DNA from: Synergistaceae bacterium
GTDB lineage: Bacteria; Synergistota; Synergistia; Synergistales; Aminobacteriaceae
DNA: 5,936 nt
Direction: 5' to 3'
NCBI GenBank assembly: GCA_017446645.1
Contig: JAFSQO010000239.1
Location: forward strand, 1 to 5,936
The position numbers were made by a program, and so were the translations under genes. This document shows positions 1 to 5,936 of the stretch, piece after piece; position 1 is the first letter of the stretch; every line of letters starts with the position of its first letter. The notes below the pieces were generated by a model that had not been told where the DNA came from, did not search any database, and saw only the letters and a program-made list of their open reading frames with translations.

Positions 1-464
1 ACCTTGACCCTGAAGAAGAGAACTTGCCGAATCTCCAGTTACTCAGCTGTGATAACCAGTTCCAGGAAGGCGCAACGTTCACAGATGAGATGAATTTCTC
101 TGACTTCACATATGAGCCATACACAAGCAGTGAAGTATCTTCGTCAGGTTATGATGATGATGAGGCGGGAATTTCATGGTCATTCAGTAAAGTTCAGAAC
201 CTGAAAGCCTTTGACTCATCAGGAAAAGCAATTGATGCGAAGTACGACAAAACAACGGGGACAATGACGTTTGCAGAGACTCCAGCCAAAATAACGTATG
301 ATTACAACACGGGCTTCAAGAATATTTTAATGGACGTAACTGTCTCATCTGCTTCAAGCTCGAAAAGTCTCAATTCATCAAGCAGCGGTTGTAATGCGGG
401 CTTTGGATTTATGGCAGTGTTTGCTCTTGCAGGACTGTCAGCTCTCTTGAGGAAAAAATCATAA
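1..464 (+). CDS. C-terminal part of a Synerg-CTERM surface/secreted protein (5' truncated)
   Basis: The reading frame is open from the left edge (codons in phase from base 3), so the start lies outside the window; the TTG at 24 is in frame but has no reason to be the start. The visible part, about 153 residues, is acidic and rich in Ser, Thr, Asp and Tyr (runs such as SSEVSSSGYDDDE), with alternating beta-type stretches, as in an extracytoplasmic domain. One stretch (FDSSGKAIDAKYDKTTGTMT) looks like a short beta-hairpin of an Ig-like or surface domain, but I cannot name the family. It ends in a Ser-rich spacer, the motif SGCNAGFG, about 15 hydrophobic residues and RKKS, matching the Synerg-CTERM sorting signal. 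From the family, such proteins are exported, held in the membrane by this tail, and probably cleaved near the Cys. A terminator follows directly, so this is the last gene of its unit. The function of the main body is unknown. Confidence 0.85.
   Translation, partial: LDPEEENLPNLQLLSCDNQFQEGATFTDEMNFSDFTYEPYTSSEVSSSGYDDDEAGISWSFSKVQNLKAFDSSGKAIDAKYDKTTGTMTFAETPAKITYDYNTGFKNILMDVTVSSASSSKSLNSSSSGCNAGFGFMAVFALAGLSALLRKKS
375..461 (+). other. Synerg-CTERM protein-sorting signal
   Basis: The last 29 codons have the three-part plan of prokaryotic C-terminal sorting signals: a signature motif with an invariant Cys (SGCNAGFG, Cys codon at 390-392), a hydrophobic helix (FMAVFALAGLSALL) and a basic end (RKKS). 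The CNAGF core is characteristic of the Synergistota version. Family knowledge: the Cys-containing signals (Synerg-, MYXO-, JDVT- and CGP-CTERM) have been proposed to be processed by intramembrane proteases related to CAAX proteases. No such protease is encoded here. A plain C-terminal membrane anchor is the alternative, but the CNAGF motif before the helix argues against it. Confidence 0.87.
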
Positions 465-481
465 AAATATAATCCAGCAAA

Positions 482-515
482 GAGACTCCATGATAGTGTG
501 GGGTCTCATATTTTT
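482..515 (+). terminator. Intrinsic (Rho-independent) terminator
   Basis: A 9-bp uninterrupted stem (482-490 with 499-507, including one G-T pair) closes an 8-base loop and is followed by ATATTTTT. It begins 18 bases after the stop of the sorting-signal protein and lies upstream of the typA promoter, so it separates the two units. There is no comparable T-tract on the other strand, so it acts on plus-strand transcripts only. Confidence 0.88.
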
Positions 516-544
516 AGAATGAATTATAGCAAAGTCGTAATCTA

Positions 545-553
545 TGCTAAAAT
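545..553 (+). promoter_or_regulatory. Extended -10 promoter for typA (predicted)
   Basis: TGCTAAAAT fits an extended -10 element (TGn followed by TAAAAT at 548-553) in an AT-rich gap right after a terminator, where a new promoter is needed. A -35 box is weak: TTATAG at 524-529, with an 18-base spacer, is the best I see, which suits an extended -10 promoter. The start of transcription would be near 560, giving a leader of about 35 bases that includes the AT palindrome AAAAATTTTT at 563-572. Confidence 0.55.
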
Positions 554-577
554 TTTGCACGAAAAAATTTTTGTAAC

Positions 578-581
578 AGGA
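578..581 (+). promoter_or_regulatory. Weak Shine-Dalgarno of typA
   Basis: AGGA lies 13 bases before the ATG at 595, longer than the usual 5-9. Nothing better lies between it and the ATG. The start is fixed instead by the protein: the N-terminus (residues 6-21, leading into AHIDHGKT) aligns with the normal start of BipA/TypA. The AT-rich leader may help ribosome loading. Confidence 0.45.
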
Positions 582-594
582 CTGATAATAATTT

Positions 595-2469
595 ATGCAA
601 GACGCTAAAAACATCCGCAACCTGGCAATAGTTGCTCACATAGATCACGGCAAGACCACATTAATCGACTCAATCTTTCGTGCAGCCCAGACCTTTGCAG
701 CTCACACTCAAGTTGCAGAGCGTGTAATGGACAACAACCCATTAGAGCGCGAACGTGGCATCACAATCAGGAGCAAACCCTGCACTGTCGAATGGAAGGG
801 CTACTTGATTAACATAATCGACACTCCCGGACATGCTGACTTTTCAGGGGAAGTTGAACGCATTCTATCAACTGTTGACTCTGTAATCCTAATCGTTGAC
901 GCTAACGAAGGCCCAATGCCTCAGACCCGTTATGTCCTACAGCACGCGTTATCAATCGGAATGAAGCCCCTTGTCTTTATAAACAAAGTAGACAGGGAAG
1001 GAGCAGACCCTACACGGGCATTAAATTTAACGTTTGATTTATTCTTTGAGCTTGGAGCAAGTGATGAGCAGGCAGATTTCCCGATTCTTTACGGTTCAGG
1101 TTTAAACGGCTGGGCAGTTAATGACCTCAGCAAACCCCATGAAGGCATGGATGACTTATTTCAGGCAATCATCGATTACGTCCCTGCACCTGACGTAGAT
1201 CCTGATAAGCCTTTTTTAATGCAGGTGAGTACCCTTGCATGGAACGAATACGTAGGGCGGATAGGCTGCGGGAAAATCCTTCAGGGACATATCCGAAAGG
1301 GTGAAGCATTCACTCGTGTTTCTACAAAATGGAATTCTAATAATCACACCGGCACGGACTGGACTATAACGGGCAAAGAGAACGCTCGTGTCGCTCAGTT
1401 ATGGGTAACACGTGGACTTGAGCGCGTTGAAGTCGATGAAGTAAGTGCAGGCGATATAGTGTGGCTTACAGGCTCGAACGAAATAGATATTGGCGATACT
1501 TTCTGCAGTGAAGAAGTTTCTGATAAACCCCTGAAACCCTTATCTATCGAAGAACCTACTGTGTCAATGTTCTTTCTCGTTAATTCCGGACCATTCGCAG
1601 GACGTGAAGGTCAGGCAGTAACATTGCGTCAGCTGAAGGCGCGTTTGCAGAGGGAAATGCATGTCAATGTCTCACTCAGAATGGAGGATTTAGGCAGACC
1701 GGACGGCGTTAAAGTAAGCGGCAGGGGCGAGCTTCAGCTTGGTATCTTAATCGAAGAGATGAGGCGCGAAGGTATGGAGTTCTGTGTCTCAAAGCCCGAA
1801 GTCATCATTGAGTACAGGGACGGAGTTAAATGCGAACCCTATGAACACGTAACTATAGACGTTCCCGAAGAGTATCAGGGCATAGTATTTGAGAAAATGT
1901 CAAGACGTAAGGGCAAGGTCATAAACATCGATAACCCGGACAGGGGCCTGCTCAGGATCGAGATAGAAATCCCGACAAGGGGCTTGATTGGTTATCGCGG
2001 CGAATTCCTCACTGACACCAGGGGACTCGGCATAATGTCTAACTGCTTCAGCGGCTATAAAGAATGGGCAGGCGACTTGATAACCCGTAACAGAGGCTCA
2101 CTTGTCAGCGTTGACACCGGCGAAGCTACAGCATATCAGCTCGAAAATTTGCAGGACAGGGGAACGCTCCTTATTTCACCGTTAGAGCCAGTATATAACG
2201 GCATGATTATAGGCGAGAACTCAAGGCCCGGCGATATTCCCTGCAATCCGACCAAGAAGAAGCAGCAGACTAACCACAGAAGCGCGACTAAGGAATTAAC
2301 GACAAAGCTTGATGTCCCCCGCCGCATGTCACTCGAAAAAGCAATGGAATGGATAGAAGTAGACGAACTCGTTGAAGTTACCCCGCAGTCAATAAGATTA
2401 CGCAAGGCAATTCTTGATGAACTTGAGAGACGCAAGGCTCAAAGAAGGAATCCTGCTCAGGAAGGTTAG
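595..2469 (+). CDS. typA: Translational GTPase TypA/BipA
   Basis: TypA/BipA is a ribosome-binding GTPase of the EF-G/LepA class, acting in the cytoplasm in 50S subunit assembly and in growth at low temperature or under stress. The 624-residue protein is complete and slightly longer than the usual 600-615. The G domain shows G1 AHIDHGKT (14-21), G2 RERGITI (52-58, Thr57), G3 DTPGH (76-80) and G4 NKVD (130-133). G5 reads SGL (168-170) rather than the common SAL. A beta-barrel domain follows (about 205-305), then the EF-G-like domain with [19 protein letters not shown] (375-393). The TypA-specific C-terminal part has [20 protein letters not shown] (461-480) and the basic [17 protein letters not shown] (551-567), which interacts with rRNA. 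These last blocks separate it from EF-G and LepA. The stretch at residues 247-263 is about 11 residues longer than the E. coli protein as I recall it. It is the first gene of a two-gene unit behind its own promoter. Confidence 0.97.
   Translation: MQDAKNIRNLAIVAHIDHGKTTLIDSIFRAAQTFAAHTQVAERVMDNNPLERERGITIRSKPCTVEWKGYLINIIDTPGHADFSGEVERILSTVDSVILIVDANEGPMPQTRYVLQHALSIGMKPLVFINKVDREGADPTRALNLTFDLFFELGASDEQADFPILYGSGLNGWAVNDLSKPHEGMDDLFQAIIDYVPAPDVDPDKPFLMQVSTLAWNEYVGRIGCGKILQGHIRKGEAFTRVSTKWNSNNHTGTDWTITGKENARVAQLWVTRGLERVEVDEVSAGDIVWLTGSNEIDIGDTFCSEEVSDKPLKPLSIEEPTVSMFFLVNSGPFAGREGQAVTLRQLKARLQREMHVNVSLRMEDLGRPDGVKVSGRGELQLGILIEEMRREGMEFCVSKPEVIIEYRDGVKCEPYEHVTIDVPEEYQGIVFEKMSRRKGKVINIDNPDRGLLRIEIEIPTRGLIGYRGEFLTDTRGLGIMSNCFSGYKEWAGDLITRNRGSLVSVDTGEATAYQLENLQDRGTLLISPLEPVYNGMIIGENSRPGDIPCNPTKKKQQTNHRSATKELTTKLDVPRRMSLEKAMEWIEVDELVEVTPQSIRLRKAILDELERRKAQRRNPAQEG
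2459..2465 (+). promoter_or_regulatory. Strong Shine-Dalgarno inside the end of typA
   Basis: AGGAAGG is formed by the last codons of typA, 10 bases before the ATG at 2476 and just before the typA stop at 2467-2469. It fixes the start of the WG-repeat gene, where a good signal peptide begins. It also implies that ribosomes finishing typA feed into the next gene, so the two are co-transcribed and probably translationally coupled. Confidence 0.8.
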
Positions 2470-2475
2470 AGACTC

Positions 2476-3432
2476 ATGAAAAAGTTTTTCGTCAGCGCGA
2501 TAATTCTTTTTGCAGCAATAAATCTCGCATGGGCAGCCTGGACCAATCCACCGTTCGTAGCGATTGAGTACGCCTATCAGGAGGCCCGTGACTTTCATGA
2601 AGGACTTGCAGCAGTGAAGCAAAATAACCGCTGGGGCTATATCGACAATCTTGGCCGTGTAGCAATTCCCTTCGTCTATAACACCCCGGAGGCAGGCGAC
2701 TTTTCAGAAGGCGTTGCATTCGTTGGCGATCACTATATTGACACGTCAGGCAATCCCGCATTTGTGAGACGGGACGATGAAGAAAGCAGGGCATGGGGTC
2801 ATGAGAAATGGGGCACAGACGGTCAGGAGAAATATTTCAATAACGGAATGGCATTCTCTCAGGGACTTGCAGCTGTCCAATCGGGCGGACAATGGGGCTT
2901 TATTGACTTGTCCGGGAATTATGCAATTGCTCCGATATTTGAACGTGCAGACTCATTCAGCGAAGGACTTGCAGCCGTAAGAAAAAACGGACATTGGGGT
3001 TATATAAACTTGCGTGGTAAACTTGTAATCCCTCATAGATTCATCAGGGCAAACAGGTTCAGTGAAGGCAAAGCAATGGTGAATCTCAACGGACGCAGGG
3101 GCTTCATCAACAAATCAGGCGATATAGTGATAAGGCCGACATACTACGAGGCAGGAGATTTCTCATTCGGACTTGCACCGGTCAGGACTCGTACCAGCTA
3201 CAGGGGCTGGGGCTTCATCAGTCCTAGAAACAGGTTTGCTATACCCAGACGATATAATAACGCAGGTAATTTCAGTGAGGGACTTGCTCCGGTCGCAGCA
3301 GACGCAAGATGGGGCTATATAGACGTTCGGGGGGACTGGGAAATTTCGCCACAGTTCGACGACGCTAGACCCTTCAGTGAGGGAATGGCAGCAGTAAAGC
3401 AGGACGGCAAATGGGGCTATATCAGACAGTGA
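2476..3432 (+). CDS. Secreted WG-repeat protein
   Basis: The 318-residue protein has a Sec signal peptide (MKK, hydrophobic core at 5-18, likely cleavage after AWA at 18-20), so the mature chain is periplasmic or exported. The rest is almost wholly WG (KWG) repeats: the block F-S-E-G-L-A-A-V followed by W-G-[YF]-I and a hydrophobic I-x-P turn recurs with FSEG-type starts at residues 40, 77, 127, 161, 195, 229, 266 and 300. The second copy has lost the WG core (VGDHYIDTSG) and carries a charged insert (about 97-120). The fifth reads RRG in place of xWG. The family is thought to form beta-rich repeat folds, possibly for binding; no enzyme motif is present and the ligand is unknown. It starts 6 bases after typA and probably shares its transcript. 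Its TGA directly abuts the mutL stop on the other strand. The repeat family is secure; the role is not known. Confidence 0.93.
   Translation: MKKFFVSAIILFAAINLAWAAWTNPPFVAIEYAYQEARDFHEGLAAVKQNNRWGYIDNLGRVAIPFVYNTPEAGDFSEGVAFVGDHYIDTSGNPAFVRRDDEESRAWGHEKWGTDGQEKYFNNGMAFSQGLAAVQSGGQWGFIDLSGNYAIAPIFERADSFSEGLAAVRKNGHWGYINLRGKLVIPHRFIRANRFSEGKAMVNLNGRRGFINKSGDIVIRPTYYEAGDFSFGLAPVRTRTSYRGWGFISPRNRFAIPRRYNNAGNFSEGLAPVAADARWGYIDVRGDWEISPQFDDARPFSEGMAAVKQDGKWGYIRQ
2593..3429 (+). repeat. Tandem WG-repeat coding array (8 degenerate units)
   Basis: Unit starts lie at codons 40, 77, 127, 161, 195, 229, 266 and 300 of the protein, giving spacings of 37, 50, 34, 34, 34, 37 and 34 residues, so the base unit is 34 residues (102 bases). 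Similarity shows at DNA level too, with recurring TTCAGTGAAGGACTTGCAGC-like and TGGGGCTATAT stretches, but copies have diverged, so the array is old rather than freshly expanded. A half unit (IEYAYQEARDF, residues 30-40) comes before the first, and the last unit stops after WGYI. Confidence 0.88.
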
Positions 3433-5121
3433 TTACTCTCTGCCAAATTGCCGTGTTAAATCTTGATTTGTGATATTAATCATCGTTGGCCTGCCATGAG
3501 GACACACAGAAGGCTGTTTGCAGTCGTGTAATTTTTCCCAGAGGGCAATTGCTTCTTCACGGGTCAATTTGCTGGTGAGCTTGACTGATGCCTTACATGC
3601 CATTGTTGCCCAGGTTCGCCACAAAATATCTTTAACGTCCGGGGCATGATTATTTTTCAGGGCGTTAATCGATGCCCTGAGCAATGCTTCGGGTTCTGGT
3701 TCGCCTTCAGGCAGGGCAGGGACTCCCCGCAGTTCTAAGCCTTGTGAGGTGTCAGCGAGTTCAAAGCCAGCTTCATTTAGTTCTCGCGAATATTCATGCG
3801 CCTCAATAGCTAGCGTAGGGTGCAGCAATATAGGCATTAATAATTTCTGCATGTTCTGTGATGAGTCTGCAAGGGCCTTGATTCTCTCGTAATTGACCCT
3901 TTCGTGGGCAGCGTGAGGATCCATTAAGACAATGCCCTCAAAGTTATCGAAAATCAAGTAGCCTCCTGATGACTGGCCGATATAATTTATTTCTGGTTCG
4001 TTATTTGCGTCAAAGTCCTCAAGAAATAATTCTTGTTGTTCAGGCATAACAGGCTTCACAGGTTCTTGGCGTGAATAATTTGCTGGTTGTCTCAATGATT
4101 TATGACTCTGACTCTTAATCTGGATTTTAGGGACATTGTGAGGGGCAAAAGCTTCAGGCTTCATCGGCGAGCCAAGATTATTGACTGCGCTCTTGACTGC
4201 GATATAAATTTCAGCAGGGTATCTGAATCTTATCTCGGACTTTGCAGGGTGAATGTTTACGTCAACCAGAGAAGGCTCAAGGGTAAAGAATAATGCCCAA
4301 TTCCCCGAAAGCTCCCGCGCGCCCTGAGTAACTGCTGACTTGATTACAGGGTCATTAACTGCACGGCCGTTTACGAACGCTATAATGTCACTGCGTCCCG
4401 AAGCAATGCCTGCCTTTGACTGAAACCAGCATTCAAGAGTTAAATGTCCTGATTGAATATTTGTGTTCTGAATATCTGTACTGTCTGACCAGATTTTCGA
4501 GAGTACCCGCTTCTTGTCTCCTGTGCCTTCTGTCGAGAAAATTTGCTTGTTGTCATGTTCGAGGGTGAAAGCTATATCAGGGTTACATACAGCGTACTCA
4601 CGCAAAAAGACTGCCGCACGCCTTAGTTCGCCGACTGCTGACTTGAGGAATTTGCGCCTTGCAGGTAAAGCCGAGAATAGATTATCGACCTGAATACGCG
4701 TTCCGATATTGCAGTTAATCTCTAAGTGTTCAGTGATTTTTCCGTCATGCGTCCTGATTAAGCCTCCTGAGTCTGAATTTTTCTGTCTGCTCCTGATTTC
4801 AACGTCTGCAACTGAAGCAATGCTTGCCAGTGCCTCTCCTCGATAGCCAAGTGTCATAATGTTCTCTAAATCTGCGACCTCACTGATTTTGCTGGTAGCA
4901 TGATACATCAAGGCTAAAGGCAGTTCATCAAACGCAATACCTGAACCGTTATCCTGAACTATTATTCTTTGCCTGCCTCCGTCTGATAAACTCACTCGGA
5001 TTTGAGTAGCACCTGCATCAAGTGAATTTTCGACTAACTCCTTGACTGCTGAAGCGGGACGCTCAACTACTTCACCTGCTGCAATTCTTGTCCATACATT
5101 TTCGGGTAATGCCTTAATCAT
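3433..5121 (-). CDS. mutL: DNA mismatch repair protein MutL (endonuclease type)
   Basis: MutL is the ATP-driven dimer that links MutS mismatch recognition to strand incision. The 562-residue protein is complete but a little short for the family (about 600-650), mostly because of a short linker (about 320-378). N-terminal GHKL ATPase: IAAGEVVERPASAVKELVEN (13-32) with the likely catalytic Glu28 and metal-binding Asn32, DNGSG (57-61), HATSKI (74-79), GYRGEAL (92-98), and the conserved Lys294 in NIHPAKSEIRF. The C-terminal domain carries nuclease motifs: DPHAAHERVNYE (401-412, canonical D-Q-H-A-x2-E-x4-E with Pro for Gln), ACK (508-510), CPHGRP (540-545) and a terminal FGR (559-561). The protein should therefore nick DNA itself, as in MutH-less bacteria. 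QQELF (362-366) in the linker resembles a sliding-clamp-binding motif. The ATG overlaps the end of the upstream gene by 8 bases (ATGATTAA), with an SD inside that gene, so translation is coupled. Confidence 0.97.
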   Translation of the reverse strand: MIKALPENVWTRIAAGEVVERPASAVKELVENSLDAGATQIRVSLSDGGRQRIIVQDNGSGIAFDELPLALMYHATSKISEVADLENIMTLGYRGEALASIASVADVEIRSRQKNSDSGGLIRTHDGKITEHLEINCNIGTRIQVDNLFSALPARRKFLKSAVGELRRAAVFLREYAVCNPDIAFTLEHDNKQIFSTEGTGDKKRVLSKIWSDSTDIQNTNIQSGHLTLECWFQSKAGIASGRSDIIAFVNGRAVNDPVIKSAVTQGARELSGNWALFFTLEPSLVDVNIHPAKSEIRFRYPAEIYIAVKSAVNNLGSPMKPEAFAPHNVPKIQIKSQSHKSLRQPANYSRQEPVKPVMPEQQELFLEDFDANNEPEINYIGQSSGGYLIFDNFEGIVLMDPHAAHERVNYERIKALADSSQNMQKLLMPILLHPTLAIEAHEYSRELNEAGFELADTSQGLELRGVPALPEGEPEPEALLRASINALKNNHAPDVKDILWRTWATMACKASVKLTSKLTREEAIALWEKLHDCKQPSVCPHGRPTMINITNQDLTRQFGRE

Positions 5122-5936
5122 TCTTTATCTCCGTGTATTTTCCTGAAATCCAGCCGTAATTATCTTTATCGTGACGAGTCAACAGCCATGTGTCGTCAGT
5201 CTGGCCAGTCCATTGGCCGTAATATGGCAACGTGTTGCCCTTGTTCATAGTCCGCAAAATTTTGCTCTTAGTGTTGGGTTCAGAGCGCACTCTAACATGA
5301 GTCCCTGTAACCCGAATATTCTTAGCGTCAGGGTTAATCATGAACGTTCCAGTCTCGAAGATATAAGCCGGAATTTTCCCGGATTGGACTTCCTGTCTGA
5401 GTCTCTCGATTTCTTCCGAGTGAGCCTGCACTTGAGTCAATGACTGCACAGACTGAACAGGGGGAGCGTCTTCTGCGTTTATCTCTGTCAGGGCCGGTGA
5501 ATTTGAATGCCATGTTACTTCCGGGCTTGTATCAGAGTCAGGGAAGGGGGCATTGACTACTTCATGAGTAATAACCTGCTCCTGCTCCTGATTTTGAGTC
5601 AGAGTCCCTTCGCTGCTGCTTCTGGTAAAGAGCATGAATGCTGCTCCGATTCCTGAGAGAATTACAAGAGAGATAATCAGCGGCACGAGATTAAACTTTT
5701 TGCGCTCCGGTGTTTTTGCTGTGACATGAATAAAATCGTCAGGTTCTTCGATTAATATGTCGTTATAATCATCTTCGTCAGGTTCGTATAATTCTGAGAG
5801 ACTTTCGAGCCTTTCCTGTCTGGGTTTAATTTCGGGTTCTGCAGGTTTCGCAGGTTTTAATATCCTATCGAGTAAGGTCTTTGCTTCTTCGTTCCCGCCT
5901 TCCGCAGATTTTTTGAGCCACTTAACAGCCTCGTCT
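5114..5936 (-). CDS. Membrane protein with Sel1-type repeat, one TM helix and C-terminal bacterial SH3 domain (5' truncated)
   Basis: The frame is open to the right edge, giving at least 273 residues. The only in-frame start-like codon, GTG at 5684-5686, falls just inside the transmembrane helix, so it is not the true start. From the N-terminal side: DEAVKWLKKSAEGGNEEAKT, the second half of a Sel1/TPR-like unit (5858-5935); a Pro/Glu linker and a very acidic stretch (EPDEDDYND); RKK followed by a helix (about 5627-5695, FNLVPLIISLVILSGIGAAF); a polar Gln/Ser-rich spacer with a short possible coiled coil (EEIERLRQEV); and an SH3_3-type domain (5129-5320) with the typical VTGTHVRVRSEPNTKSKIL and a YGWIS end. 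The positive-inside rule puts the repeat part in the cytoplasm and the SH3 domain outside, where such domains often bind peptidoglycan or peptides. mutL follows with an 8-base overlap. The family role is unknown; an envelope or cell-wall sensing or scaffold role is inference. Confidence 0.85.
   Translation of the reverse strand, partial: DEAVKWLKKSAEGGNEEAKTLLDRILKPAKPAEPEIKPRQERLESLSELYEPDEDDYNDILIEEPDDFIHVTAKTPERKKFNLVPLIISLVILSGIGAAFMLFTRSSSEGTLTQNQEQEQVITHEVVNAPFPDSDTSPEVTWHSNSPALTEINAEDAPPVQSVQSLTQVQAHSEEIERLRQEVQSGKIPAYIFETGTFMINPDAKNIRVTGTHVRVRSEPNTKSKILRTMNKGNTLPYYGQWTGQTDDTWLLTRHDKDNYGWISGKYTEIKND
5129..5132 (-). promoter_or_regulatory. Shine-Dalgarno of mutL inside the upstream gene
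   Basis: On the minus strand GGAG lies 7 bases before the mutL ATG (5119-5121) and within the last codons of the SH3-domain gene. With the 8-base start/stop overlap this supports the chosen mutL start and coupled translation. No mutL promoter is apparent directly upstream, so it is most likely read from a promoter beyond the right edge. Confidence 0.7.

Noticed and set aside
24..26. TTG at 24 as the start of the first gene
   Set aside because: The frame is open upstream to the edge, there is no SD before it, and an exported protein starting here would lack a signal peptide.
595..2469. EF-G, LepA or a tetracycline-resistance protection protein as identity of the GTPase
   Set aside because: The C-terminal [17 protein letters not shown] and [10 protein letters not shown] blocks and the length of 624 are specific to TypA/BipA.
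2136..2794. Three overlapping minus-strand reading frames across the typA end and WG-gene start (2136-2435, 2398-2622, 2492-2794)
   Set aside because: They lie opposite two secure genes, show no family motif and are Ser/Arg/Cys-rich, as expected from antisense reading of these genes.
2777..2980. Plus-strand frame of 67 codons inside the WG-repeat gene
   Set aside because: It is out of frame with a clear repeat protein and has no recognisable content.
2593..3429. CRISPR-like or recent tandem DNA repeat
   Set aside because: The periodicity is coding (34 residues), copies are diverged with silent changes, and there are no identical short repeats separated by unique spacers.
4102..4293. Plus-strand frame of 63 codons opposite mutL
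   Set aside because: Antisense to the conserved MutL ATPase-linker region, with no SD or family motif.
5171..5443. Plus-strand frame of 90 codons opposite the SH3-domain gene
   Set aside because: Antisense to the SH3 and spacer region; its protein looks random.
5684..5686. GTG at 5686 as the true start of the SH3-domain protein
   Set aside because: The frame is open for 83 further codons to the edge, with Sel1-like and RKK membrane-proximal sequence in phase, and the GTG falls within the membrane helix.

Overview
The window looks like ordinary chromosome from a member of the Synergistota, probably a moderate- to low-GC, uncultured relative of gut or anaerobic Synergistaceae. The best evidence is the first protein's C-terminus. 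It has a Ser-rich linker, then SGCNAGFG, a hydrophobic helix and a terminal RKKS, which is the layout of the Synerg-CTERM sorting signal, known essentially from this phylum. A nuclease-type MutL (the kind used by bacteria without MutH) and a secreted WG-repeat protein fit that placement. The species cannot be named from the sequence.

Layout: (1) 1-464 (+) is the 3' end of a surface or secreted protein with the sorting tail. It is closed by a strong intrinsic terminator at 482-515. (2) A short AT-rich gap holds an extended -10 promoter (545-553) for typA/bipA, a translational GTPase (595-2469, +). (3) Six bases later, with its Shine-Dalgarno inside the end of typA, is a secreted WG-repeat protein (2476-3432, +). 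(4) Its stop codon directly abuts the stop of mutL (3433-5121, -). (5) mutL overlaps by 8 bases the end of an upstream minus-strand gene (5114 to the right edge). That gene encodes a membrane protein with a Sel1-type repeat, an acidic linker, one transmembrane helix and a C-terminal bacterial SH3 domain. It is cut by the window edge, and its frame stays open past the GTG at 5686.

There are therefore two transcription units pointing at each other: typA-WG from the left, and Sel1/SH3-mutL from the right. They meet with no intergenic base and no visible terminator. Two of the genes are housekeeping: TypA in ribosome assembly and stress adaptation, MutL in mismatch repair. Each is tightly coupled to an envelope or secreted repeat protein of unknown job. 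The coupling is plain in the sequence, but no functional link is shown.

I see no mobile element, CRISPR array, RNA gene or defence system, and no convincing undescribed system. The points that deserve a second look are the sorting tail, the abutting convergent stops, the layout of the Sel1-TM-SH3 protein, and small sequence departures in TypA and MutL.
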